Source: Robertkochia solimangrovi
GTDB taxonomy: Bacteria; Bacteroidota; Bacteroidia; Flavobacteriales; Flavobacteriaceae
DNA: 64,000 bases
Direction: 5' to 3'
Assembly (NCBI RefSeq): GCF_007279655.1
Contig: NZ_QKWN01000001.1
Location: 558,001-622,000 of the forward strand
This document shows positions 44,579 through 52,779 of this stretch, piece by piece. The number at the start of each line of letters is the position of its first letter. Within the stretch, counting starts at the first letter, position 1. The position numbers and the translations under genes were made by a program. The notes under the pieces are model-generated. The model saw only the letters and a list, made by a program, of their open reading frames with translations, searched no databases and had not been told where the DNA came from.

Positions 44579-46807
44579 TTACAACTGTATGGTGATCCTT
44601 CCCCGGATCGAAAAGGGAGTTCCCGGGATAAAGTGAATCTCGTCCACGGGTTCCGTTTCATTCCATAATCGAGTTTCAGTCGCAAATTGCGTTTCTTTCC
44701 ATTCCGTATCAAAAAGGTTTTCCACAATAATACCGAAATTCCATTTTCTAAGCTGGTACCCAATATTCAAATCGGTCACGAAATACCCTGCCGCTTTAAT
44801 GGAATTATCTTCATTTGCAGGTCTGTCTTTTACATACCGGTAATTGATATTGCCGGAAAAATCACCCAGATTCATGACCGAGATTCCTCCTGTGGAAGTT
44901 AATTCCGGCGCCAGTGGAATAAAGTCTTCTCCGGAAGGCTCATCGATCGCTCTGGCATGCGCATAGTTAACGTCCGCATTCAGAAATAGCCAGTCCGTTG
45001 CCTGATATTTAAGACCGAGATCCAGTCCGTATCTTCGGGTTTTGCCCCCCGGTTCAACGATACCAGCGTCGCCTACATACACGAATTCCTGATCAAGAAA
45101 GAGGCTCCAAAGCGCAGCATTGATCACCCAATTCTTTCCTGGTTTAAAGATCGTTCCAAGATCCGCACCATAAGCAGTGGGTAAGATTTCCCGGTCGGTA
45201 GTCGTAACTACTCTGGAGTCATTCGAATGGAAACCAATTCCGGATTTCAGATAAACCTGAAGATCTTCATTAGATCGGTAAATGATGCTGAATTTCGGAC
45301 TCACCTTTGCTGCAATTTCAGAAGCGGGATCATAAGCTTCCGTAAGAAGATCGTCATAATTAAAATTGAAATAATCAAGTCTGATTCCTGCATCAAAGGT
45401 GAATTTACCAGTGATATAGCCAATACCGCCAAAACCATACGCATTGAACTCATCGATATTTCCATAAGCCATCCGCTCCAGAAGCTCGGTTCTGTTTCTG
45501 GTATGGGAAAGTTCCACTTCATTTACATCATCATACCGAAATCCTATCCCTGCATGATATTTTAACTGATTGTCGGAATTCTTTAAATTGATGATCTCGT
45601 CATATCTACTTTCCATGCCCATCAATAATCGATCTTCTCGTTGTTTTATCTGGTCTCCGTTTACCGGATCTTCCAGAAAGAATGTGAAATTTGAATACAG
45701 ATCAAAATCGTATGCTGTCACAAATGCCTTTGAAGTAAGGCTACTGTAATCATCGAATTCTTTACGGTGATTGACCAGTATATTTTGGCGGCTTGTTTCT
45801 CCCCCTTCGGTATCATCGATAGCGCCAAACCTGCTTATACTACCATTCTCCACTGCTCGTTGCGGGATTTGTCCGCTGGCGTCCCATTTGCTTTGAAAGT
45901 GGGATAGTGTTAGCATGAGCTCCTGCCCGTTATGATCGTTGAACGTATAACGACTCATCATATTTATCCTGTTGAAATTTTGTGGAGAATCGAAGTAGCC
46001 ATCGGTTAGCAACAGCTCGCCTGCAAAGTATGCTTTATGCTTGTCTTCATCCAGTAACCGGGTCATGCCAACCAGTCGATAGGTGTTGAACATTCCGGTT
46101 TCTACACTTATTCGATTCGCCTCGATCGACTTTTTGAGGTTCATATTTACATATCCGGCTGTGGTAAAATTACCTTTATCCGTATAATAGCTGCCTTTTC
46201 CATAATCCAAATCTTCAATAGTTTCCGGTATTATAAAGTGAAGGTCTGAATATCCCTGCCCGTGTGCATGTGATACCATGTTCACCGGCAATCCGTCAAC
46301 ACTTAGGTTGATATCAGTTCCATGATCGATATCGAAGCCTCTCAGGAATATTTGTTCGGCTTTTCCACCACCGGCATGTTGCCCTATGATAAGGCCCGGA
46401 ACCTTTCTCAGGATCTCTTGGGAAGATCTTACCGGATTCAGTTGTACATCGATGTTGGTCAGGGAACTGAGTTCATTAACCTTAGAAGTTAATACGATCT
46501 GATCTAAGGCGATATCAGATTCGGTCAATTGAAGAGTAACGGACGTTTCAAGGTCCTTTTCGGTTACATTGTACTGCATGGGTTCGTAACCGAGGTTATG
46601 AATGCGGAGCACATCGTTCACGCTGGTTTTTTTTAAGGTAAAGAATCCGCTGGCGTTGGTATAGGCATAAGTGCCGCTTTGGGTATTGATAATGCTTACC
46701 CCTTCAAGAGGTTTACCTTGCAAATTCTTTACAACTCCGGTTAGCTCGTGTGCCTGTAAGTGGAGGGCACAGCAGAGCATAACCAGACTAATGATCAATC
46801 TTGTCAT
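44579..46807 (-). CDS. TonB-dependent outer-membrane receptor
   Basis: 742 residues. Signal, then a carboxypeptidase-regulatory-like domain (TGVVKNLQGKPLEGVSIIN), a plug (LTNIDVQLNPVRSSQEILRKVPG; DGLPVNMVSH) and a 22-strand-type barrel ending in an aromatic-rich C-terminus (FSIRGRITIQL). The compact size and the His-rich neighbour suggest metal or metal-chelate uptake rather than polysaccharide import, with no SusD present. The upstream gene (46894-47382) is on the same strand at an 86-base gap. Confidence 0.93.
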   Translation of the reverse strand: MTRLIISLVMLCCALHLQAHELTGVVKNLQGKPLEGVSIINTQSGTYAYTNASGFFTLKKTSVNDVLRIHNLGYEPMQYNVTEKDLETSVTLQLTESDIALDQIVLTSKVNELSSLTNIDVQLNPVRSSQEILRKVPGLIIGQHAGGGKAEQIFLRGFDIDHGTDINLSVDGLPVNMVSHAHGQGYSDLHFIIPETIEDLDYGKGSYYTDKGNFTTAGYVNMNLKKSIEANRISVETGMFNTYRLVGMTRLLDEDKHKAYFAGELLLTDGYFDSPQNFNRINMMSRYTFNDHNGQELMLTLSHFQSKWDASGQIPQRAVENGSISRFGAIDDTEGGETSRQNILVNHRKEFDDYSSLTSKAFVTAYDFDLYSNFTFFLEDPVNGDQIKQREDRLLMGMESRYDEIINLKNSDNQLKYHAGIGFRYDDVNEVELSHTRNRTELLERMAYGNIDEFNAYGFGGIGYITGKFTFDAGIRLDYFNFNYDDLLTEAYDPASEIAAKVSPKFSIIYRSNEDLQVYLKSGIGFHSNDSRVVTTTDREILPTAYGADLGTIFKPGKNWVINAALWSLFLDQEFVYVGDAGIVEPGGKTRRYGLDLGLKYQATDWLFLNADVNYAHARAIDEPSGEDFIPLAPELTSTGGISVMNLGDFSGNINYRYVKDRPANEDNSIKAAGYFVTDLNIGYQLRKWNFGIIVENLFDTEWKETQFATETRLWNETEPVDEIHFIPGTPFSIRGRITIQL

Positions 46808-46893
46808 TTCGTTTTATTTTAGGGTGTAGCCATGCAACCCGCAGCAATAAAATGAATTGTTTGCGTGGTTACCTGGAAAAAAATTATAAGTCT

Positions 46894-47382
46894 TTATGAG
46901 TTTGTGAAGAAGATCGGGGGTTTGAGCAGGGTATTATTTACATTCAATGGACTCATGTTATGAGGGCCAAAGTTTTCAGGACCCTGTTTTCTGATGAGCG
47001 TCAAGATTATAGAAGTCTCCGGAAGCAAATGCTTGTCCAGAATATTAGAAGACTCTTTCTTTAATGGAGTGTCGGGAGTCTCAGACTCCAATGAATCAGT
47101 CAGTGCTTTAAGCAATTCATGATCGTGCGAAGGTTGGTGGGCATGAGTGTCATGATGATCATGTTCCTGAGATTCAGCATGATGATGCGTTTCATTGCCT
47201 GCAGAGTGTTCATGGTCTGTGAAATGGTGACCTGAATTGAAGTTTCTGCTCAGTATATGAGAAATTTCATGCAATATTTCACCAGCAAGATGACCGTTCG
47301 GAAGAAGTATGTAGATCATGCTCCAACAGATCACCAAAAGGCGGGCGAGAGGTGTTAAAATATTGCTTTTTATAAATACCAA
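46894..47382 (-). CDS. His-rich exported/anchored protein, likely metal-binding
   Basis: 162 residues from a TTG (47382); a hydrophobic N-terminus (LARLLVICWSMIYILLP) can serve as anchor. The middle is an obvious metal-binding stretch with many His: GHHFTDHEHSAGNETHHHAE, then HDHHDTHAHQPSHDHE. Such His-rich proteins sit beside TonB receptors in Bacteroidota metal loci (zinc, copper, nickel or cobalt). The metal is not determined. It is the gene upstream of the TonB receptor and probably co-transcribed with it. Confidence 0.75.
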   Translation of the reverse strand: MVFIKSNILTPLARLLVICWSMIYILLPNGHLAGEILHEISHILSRNFNSGHHFTDHEHSAGNETHHHAESQEHDHHDTHAHQPSHDHELLKALTDSLESETPDTPLKKESSNILDKHLLPETSIILTLIRKQGPENFGPHNMSPLNVNNTLLKPPIFFTNS

Positions 47383-47438
47383 AGAAACGTTATTTAGGTG
47401 TTCTTTTCAATATATACGAAAAAACCTTGGTCCGGGTT

Positions 47439-48437
47439 TTATAATTTTTCCATAGTGCAGGGGATCTTTTCGATTTTGGTGCCAAGATTAAGGATTCCTG
47501 ACCCGGTTTGTGCAATAGGGTTAATGTTTTTTGCGATCACGATCCCATTTTCAGGAGCAAAGAACTCTTTGGTTTTTTCGCCGAAGATATTTCTGACTTC
47601 TGCGATCTTTTCGCCTTTGGCAACCGTTTGCATAAGTTCAGGGAATACGGTTAAAATACCTCCTTCATTAGAGCGTACCCATTGAGAACTTTTACATAGC
47701 CAGGTATAATCCAGCGGACACGTTGGGACATATTCGGTCATCCCGATGAAAGACATCAGGTTATGAATCCCGGCGATGGCATCTTTAACTACCTCAGGCT
47801 GGAATCTCATGGGATCCTTGATCTCGAGCGTCAGTGATTTTATTCCCAGAGAGGAAGCGTGGCCTCTCAGACTTTGCTCGTCTGGTGTGCTGTGAAGAAT
47901 CGCCTCCGGACTTTGCAGTACTGCGAGTTGGCGGGTGACACTATCATTGATATCGGCACGTATATGCCAGCAATTCTCTTTGCCAAAACCTGTGGTGTGT
48001 AAATCGAGAAAGTAATCGAAATGTTTAACCACCCTTTCGATAAGGCGGTTGACATAGATACTGCTCGGAATTCCAGTTTCAGAACCCGGGGCCTGACGAT
48101 TGAGATCGAAATCATCATTGAAACGACGCTGACCTAATAAGACACCGGGAACATTGGCGACCAGAATACCGATCACAGTCCCATTGATCTGTGGTGCTTC
48201 ACCGATTTCACGAAATAATTTCTGGATCACGTTGATCCCGTTCAATTCGTTACCATGTAAGGCTGCATTTAAACCCAGTACGGGTCCGTCTTCGGTTCCT
48301 CTTGCAATAAGCATGGGAATACGTATCGGTTCGCCGATACCGTTATTGATGATGTGTAACCAGAATTTGGAAACCTTTCCCTTTGGAAATTGTGAAAGGT
48401 CGAATGCTTTATCAGATTTAATAGCATTATACATCAT
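47439..48437 (-). CDS. Succinylglutamate desuccinylase/aspartoacylase family protein
   Basis: 332 residues, M14-like zinc carboxypeptidase fold. The zinc ligands are in LHGNELNGI (His-x2-Glu) and the distal LDLHTTGF, with the substrate Arg-type NVPGVLLGQRRFNDDFDLNR between them. Members remove acyl or peptide groups from amino acids or peptides; the substrate is not clear here, and related proteins act on carboxypeptidase-type amides. No neighbour suggests a pathway. Confidence 0.88.
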   Translation of the reverse strand: MMYNAIKSDKAFDLSQFPKGKVSKFWLHIINNGIGEPIRIPMLIARGTEDGPVLGLNAALHGNELNGINVIQKLFREIGEAPQINGTVIGILVANVPGVLLGQRRFNDDFDLNRQAPGSETGIPSSIYVNRLIERVVKHFDYFLDLHTTGFGKENCWHIRADINDSVTRQLAVLQSPEAILHSTPDEQSLRGHASSLGIKSLTLEIKDPMRFQPEVVKDAIAGIHNLMSFIGMTEYVPTCPLDYTWLCKSSQWVRSNEGGILTVFPELMQTVAKGEKIAEVRNIFGEKTKEFFAPENGIVIAKNINPIAQTGSGILNLGTKIEKIPCTMEKL

Positions 48438-48773
48438 AGTAGCGGGATTTCTTGCTGTTTTTATAAACCGCCAAATTTAAGCTTTTTACGAAAGCAAAAT
48501 TTAGGTACTTAGAGAATTAACAAGTTGTTTTTGCCTGTAATAGAATTGATGGAAATCTATGCTCAGAAAAATAAGAATGATATTGATCAAAGCGTTAAAC
48601 AGCAATAAAAATCAGAAGCGTATTCTGTGTAAGTGGAGAATATGTAAATATTTTTGTAAGTAAATTTCTGTTTAATTATCTTCGGCTGACCAAAAAAAAT
48701 CAAAATTTGTTGGTATTTTTTCGGTGATCGTCAAAATTGAATATTAAATAACCCTAAATATAGATAATACCGT
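48438..48773. other. AT-rich spacer, nothing recognised
   Basis: About 340 bases, strongly AT-rich toward the right end, with no gene and no clear repeat. It presumably carries the promoters for the AstE-like gene (leftward) and the TM2 operon (rightward). Confidence 0.5.
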
Positions 48774-49112
48774 ATGGAATCAAGTAAAGTGGACATGTTT
48801 ATCATGTCGAATAATAAGTATTTTGAAAGTCATCAGGTAGCCGGCATACGTGAACAACTTCTTGGAATGGATGAAAGCAAATGGCCGATTTTACAAACAC
48901 AACAGTTTAAAGATCCGACTACAAGTTTGATCGTTTCCCTGTTTGCAGGAAATTTAGGCATCGATCGTTTTATGATCGGGGATACCGGTCTGGGGATTGG
49001 TAAATTACTTACCTGTGGTGGTTTTGGTCTGTGGGCCATTATCGATTGGTTCATGATTATGGGAGCAACTCGTGAGCGCAATTTCGAAAAATTGCAATTG
49101 GCCATCGCCTGA
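48774..49112 (+). CDS. TM2 domain membrane protein
   Basis: 112 residues. The TM2 domain is explicit: SLIVSLFAGNLGIDRFMIGDTGLGIGKLL with the conserved DRF, then GGFGLWAIIDWFMIMG. The N-terminal 45 residues are soluble and unassigned. The stop shares one base with the DUF2752 start (TGATG at 49110-49114). This is the first gene of a four-gene coupled operon to 50768. Function unknown. Confidence 0.9.
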   Translation: MESSKVDMFIMSNNKYFESHQVAGIREQLLGMDESKWPILQTQQFKDPTTSLIVSLFAGNLGIDRFMIGDTGLGIGKLLTCGGFGLWAIIDWFMIMGATRERNFEKLQLAIA

Positions 49113-49528
49113 TGAGTCTTTCCCGAACAGGATTATACGCGACTGTTCTTTTAGCCTGTTCGGGAGGCTTTGCATGGTTATATTTTAACCATAGAAGTCC
49201 GGAATCCGATGGTCTTCTGTTTCCGGGATGCATCTTCAAAAAGATCACTTCTTATCCTTGTCCTTCCTGTGGAACGACAAGAGCTGTTCAGTTATTACAG
49301 GATGGAGAGCCTTTGAATTCTATTTTGATGAATCCTTTCGGGATCATTGTTGCAGGCCTGATGATCGTGTTGCCTGTTTGGGTCCTGGTGGATCTTTTTT
49401 CAAACGGCAGTAGTTTCCTGCGATTTTATGAAAAGATCGAGTTTAAACTTAAAAATCGAAAAATAGCCATCTTCCTGATCATTCTCGTTTTGTTGAATTG
49501 GGGGTGGAACCTATACAAGAACGTATGA
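49112..49528 (+). CDS. DUF2752 membrane protein
   Basis: 138 residues with about three membrane helices. The family heart is PGCIFKKITSYPCPSCGTTRAVQLL, with the CPSCGTTR block that defines DUF2752, followed by NPFGIIVAGLMIVLP. The Cys residues could bind metal or heme, but this is not known. Second gene of the TM2 operon; its stop overlaps the next ATG by four bases. Confidence 0.9.
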   Translation: MSLSRTGLYATVLLACSGGFAWLYFNHRSPESDGLLFPGCIFKKITSYPCPSCGTTRAVQLLQDGEPLNSILMNPFGIIVAGLMIVLPVWVLVDLFSNGSSFLRFYEKIEFKLKNRKIAIFLIILVLLNWGWNLYKNV

Positions 49529-49962
49529 TACATCTCAGAACCTTTGAATATGTCCCGGGTGAGCACGAAGCGGAAAAAGCTTCGAATAGCTATCTGATGT
49601 CGTTGGTGGCACTGATTGCAGGTTTACCTTTGCCAATAGTTAATCTTTTCGCCACTTTAATCTTTTTTATGGGGAATCGTAAAAGTACATATTTTGTGCG
49701 CTGGCATTGTATGCAGGCACTTTTGTCTCAGTTCTCTTTGTTGTTTATCAATAGTTTCGGGTTTTGGTGGACTATGGGACTCATCTTTGGGAAAGAGGAA
49801 ATAAGTGATCGCTATATCGCTTACATGATAGCGTTATTCCTCTTTAATCTGATGGAATTTATCGCAACGATTTACACGGCGATCAAGACGAGAAAAGGAG
49901 TGCACGTAGAGTGGTTCTTTTATGGGAGCCTTGCCAATCAATTAATCAAACCGAGATCATGA
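49525..49962 (+). CDS. DUF4870-like membrane protein
   Basis: 145 residues from the ATG at 49525 (MIHLRTFEYVPGEHEAEKA); the frame opens at 49498 but that would lie inside DUF2752. Three or four helices (YLMSLVALIAGLPLPIVNLFATLIFF; YFVRWHCMQALLSQFSLLF). Layout and the HCMQAL region resemble DUF4870. Stop overlaps the M48 start by four bases (ATGA). Confidence 0.7.
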   Translation: MIHLRTFEYVPGEHEAEKASNSYLMSLVALIAGLPLPIVNLFATLIFFMGNRKSTYFVRWHCMQALLSQFSLLFINSFGFWWTMGLIFGKEEISDRYIAYMIALFLFNLMEFIATIYTAIKTRKGVHVEWFFYGSLANQLIKPRS

Positions 49963-50768
49963 ACAAAGTATTTATCCAGGGGATTATAAGTATTAGCTCC
50001 TTTTTTATAGTATGGTTGCTGCTTTCTGCAGTGTCATGGACAGAAATTTTCAGTGTTGAAGAGAACAGGAATGCCACGGAAGTGCGTTTGGGCAAAATGA
50101 TGATCGATGACATTCGCGATAAATATGAAATCGAAGAAGAACAATTTGTTGTTCGGTCAGTCGATTCACTCGTTTATGAACTTTGTCGGGTAAACCATAT
50201 TGATTCGGCCTCCGTGAAGGTTTATGTTGTAAAAACCAGTGAAGTGAATGCCTATGCGTTACCAGATGGAAACCTGGTCATCAATTCCGGGTTGATAGCT
50301 CGGGTAGAGCAGGAAGATGAACTCGCCGGAGTGATCTGCCATGAACTCGGGCATATCCAGCTTAATCATGTGATGCATAAACTGATCAAGGAAATGGGAT
50401 TATCGGTAATTGTGGGGTTGACAACCGGAGGAGCTGGAAACGATGTGTTGGTACAGTCCGGAAAGATCCTTTCGTCTTCTGCTTTTGACAGGACCATGGA
50501 GAAGGAAGCAGATCTTACTGCAGTTACGTATTTAACCGAAGCAGAAATATCTCCCGAAGGCCTTGCTAATTTTTTATACAAACTTGCTGATTATCCCGGG
50601 AATGGGAATATCCTGAAGTCATGGGTAAGTACCCATCCTGAACTTAAAGAGCGCGCTGAATATATTATCAACTCCATGAATGATGAGGTGAAGCATACGA
50701 AGCAAATATTGGACCCTGCAACGTTCTCCGAGCTTAAAAGAAGAGTTACAGGACAGTTGGAGGAGTAA
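49959..50768 (+). CDS. M48 family metalloprotease, membrane-anchored
   Basis: 269 residues. An N-terminal membrane helix (IISISSFFIVWLLLSAV) tethers a periplasm-side or cytosol-side catalytic domain with the zinc motif HELGHIQLNH and the downstream EKEADLTAVTYL. The compact form resembles HtpX/Oma1-like quality-control proteases. The end of the TM2 operon suggests the three upstream membrane proteins are partners or substrates (inference). The ATG at 49959 gives the usual start MNKVFIQG. Confidence 0.9.
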   Translation: MNKVFIQGIISISSFFIVWLLLSAVSWTEIFSVEENRNATEVRLGKMMIDDIRDKYEIEEEQFVVRSVDSLVYELCRVNHIDSASVKVYVVKTSEVNAYALPDGNLVINSGLIARVEQEDELAGVICHELGHIQLNHVMHKLIKEMGLSVIVGLTTGGAGNDVLVQSGKILSSSAFDRTMEKEADLTAVTYLTEAEISPEGLANFLYKLADYPGNGNILKSWVSTHPELKERAEYIINSMNDEVKHTKQILDPATFSELKRRVTGQLEE

Positions 50769-50773
50769 TTATG

Positions 50774-50974
50774 CTACTGATTTTTTCGATATTGATTGAT
50801 ACTTAGAAGGATCATCAGTATCAGAATGGGATATATAATGAATCTGTCGATCCTTAACACCGGATCTGATGCGGGCAAACCTGCCTCCCAGTATTGAACC
50901 GCGATCTCCCAAACCAAATAGCCCAGAATCGCGATCACTGTAAACATCTGTAATTTGGTGGGTTCTTTCATCAA
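50774..50974 (-). CDS. Small membrane protein, 66 residues
   Basis: Two membrane helices (FTVIAILGYLVWEIAVQYW; FIIYPILILMILLSI) and a charged tail. Convergent with the M48 gene, five bases after its stop. No family recognised. Confidence 0.6.
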   Translation of the reverse strand: MMKEPTKLQMFTVIAILGYLVWEIAVQYWEAGLPASDPVLRIDRFIIYPILILMILLSINQYRKNQ

Positions 50975-51049
50975 AGAAGTGTTAAATAGTTGATATACAA
51001 GTTAATAAATATTAATTTATTTTGATATTATCCCAATGATTCGTACATT

Positions 51050-51137
51050 TTTTAAGCAGGAAAGCAGTGAATGCTTTATGTTATGACGGTCCCCGCTTTC
51101 CTGCATAAAAGAGTCGTGTAATCGACTCTTTTATTTT
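51050..51137 (+). ncRNA. Candidate small RNA / structured leader
   Basis: A gene-free stretch with two nested stems followed by a terminator. GCAGGAAAGC (51056-51065) pairs with GCTTTCCTGC (51095-51104); part of it can instead form AAAGCA/TGCTTT (51061-51077). A perfect stem AAAAGAGTCG/CGACTCTTTT (51107-51132) with a T-rich tail follows. It lies between two divergent genes and may be an independent small RNA or a leader of the SDR gene at 51207. Confidence 0.35.
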
Positions 51138-51206
51138 AAGAAAATAATAACGAAACTTACTTTTCCTTTCTCTGTATCCCCGTTATCTTTAAGTAAAAAA
51201 TCAACA

Positions 51207-51920
51207 ATGACAGATCAAAATAAGGTGGCCTATATTACAGGAGGCACCAAAGGAATTGGATATGGAGTAGCAAAAGTACTCCTGGAGGCAGGTTATAATG
51301 TAGCGATCAGTGGTAGGGATAAAACCACGGCCGAAAAAGCTGCATTGGATCTGAATAATGACGCTGACAGGGTTCTGGGTCTTGGATCAGATGTTACAAA
51401 CCTCAAAGATGAGGAGGCTGCGGTGGCATCGATTTTGGCAAAATGGGGAAGGCTTGATGTTGTGCTGGCAAATGCCGGACTAGGACATTTTGCTCCGGTT
51501 GATCAATTGGAACCTGAAAAATGGCATCAGATGATCGATACGAACCTCAATGGAGTTTTCCATACGCTGAAAGCATCAGTGGATGCGTTGAAAGATTCTA
51601 AAGGGTACTATATCACACTTGCCAGTCTTGCTGGAACGAATTTTTTTCCAACAGCATCAGGTTATAATGCCACCAAGTTTGGGGTTGTCGGGTTTACACA
51701 AGCTGCAATGCTCGATCTTCGTCAGTACGACATCAAAGTGAGTACAATCATGCCCGGATCGGTGGCTTCGCATTTTAATGATCATACACCTTCTGATGAT
51801 GATGCCTGGAAGATTCAGCCTGAAGATATCGGGGAATTGGTTCTGGACTTGCTCAACATGCATCCTCGAACACTGCCCAGCAAGATAGAAGTTCGGCCTA
51901 CGCGACCAGATAAAAAATAG
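51207..51920 (+). CDS. Short-chain dehydrogenase/reductase (SDR)
   Basis: 237 residues. NAD(P)-binding TGGTKGIGYGVA at the N-terminus, NAG in ANAGLGHF, the catalytic Ser/Tyr/Lys in ASLAG and YNATK. Classical SDR; substrate unknown. The C-terminal MHPRTLPSKIEVRPT is typical of the clade related to 3-oxoacyl-ACP-reductase-like and broad-range SDRs. It converges on the alpha/beta hydrolase gene. Confidence 0.92.
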   Translation: MTDQNKVAYITGGTKGIGYGVAKVLLEAGYNVAISGRDKTTAEKAALDLNNDADRVLGLGSDVTNLKDEEAAVASILAKWGRLDVVLANAGLGHFAPVDQLEPEKWHQMIDTNLNGVFHTLKASVDALKDSKGYYITLASLAGTNFFPTASGYNATKFGVVGFTQAAMLDLRQYDIKVSTIMPGSVASHFNDHTPSDDDAWKIQPEDIGELVLDLLNMHPRTLPSKIEVRPTRPDKK

Positions 51921-51929
51921 TGATGCTTA

Positions 51930-52778
51930 TTATTTCTCCAGTATAAAAGAGATCGAAGCTTCTGCGACCTTTGTGAAATCGTCCGGAAGCTTTTTTTCTT
52001 CCCATGGATGTATTCCTCCGAAAACATGATCTCCTCCGGAAATGGTTAGTAAACGGCCATCCTTCAGCCATTCTTCAAGTTTATGTGCTTCGGTAATGTT
52101 GACCGTTGGATCGGCATCTCCATGGACTACCAAAACCGGAATATTCAGATTTTTTGTAGCGGCTTCAATACTGAATCGAGCTTCATTTGCAATGAAATCT
52201 TCGTAAAACTGGTAAAAGTGAGGTAATTGTTGCCGGGTTCGTGTATTCTCAATATGGATGACTCCATTCGCCTTCCAGTAAGCCAGGGCCTTCTCATCGG
52301 CAAATCTTGATTTAAAGTCACAAACACTTGCCCAGGTGATTACTTTACGGATTCTGGAATCTTCAGAAGCACCGATGAGGGTAATACCACCTCCTCTCGA
52401 ATGTCCGATAAGGTTTATATTGGAAAGGTCGGTATTTGGGCGAAGTGGAAATTCCTCACTATGAACCCAGTCAGTGACCATTGCAAGATCGTTCAGTTCC
52501 CTGCTGAAATTATTAAGTCCGAATCCTTCTGTATCGGGAAAATCTTCAGAACTTCCCGGAATAAAACCATTGTGGGAAAAGTCGAATTTGACGAAACAGA
52601 TACCACACTCAGCGAATTGACGTGCAGCCATGTCCCAGTAACCCCAGTCTTTAAATCCTTTGTATCCATGACAGAAAATGACGATGGGTTGATTTTCTTT
52701 AGACGGATCACAATAAATATCAGCTGAAACCGGTCTTTGCTCCTTTGCATTCAGCAGATGATTTCTGATTATTTCCAT
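51930..52778 (-). CDS. Alpha/beta hydrolase
   Basis: 282 residues from the ATG at 52778 (MEIIRNHLL); the frame is open to 52829 but that overlaps addB. Nucleophile elbow GHSRGGG, acid in VHGDADPTV and His in SGGDHVFGG. It is a cytosolic hydrolase of the dienelactone/BAAT-like group; substrate unknown. The start is two bases from the addB stop, so translation is likely coupled. Confidence 0.9.
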   Translation of the reverse strand: MEIIRNHLLNAKEQRPVSADIYCDPSKENQPIVIFCHGYKGFKDWGYWDMAARQFAECGICFVKFDFSHNGFIPGSSEDFPDTEGFGLNNFSRELNDLAMVTDWVHSEEFPLRPNTDLSNINLIGHSRGGGITLIGASEDSRIRKVITWASVCDFKSRFADEKALAYWKANGVIHIENTRTRQQLPHFYQFYEDFIANEARFSIEAATKNLNIPVLVVHGDADPTVNITEAHKLEEWLKDGRLLTISGGDHVFGGIHPWEEKKLPDDFTKVAEASISFILEK

Positions 52779-52779
52779 A

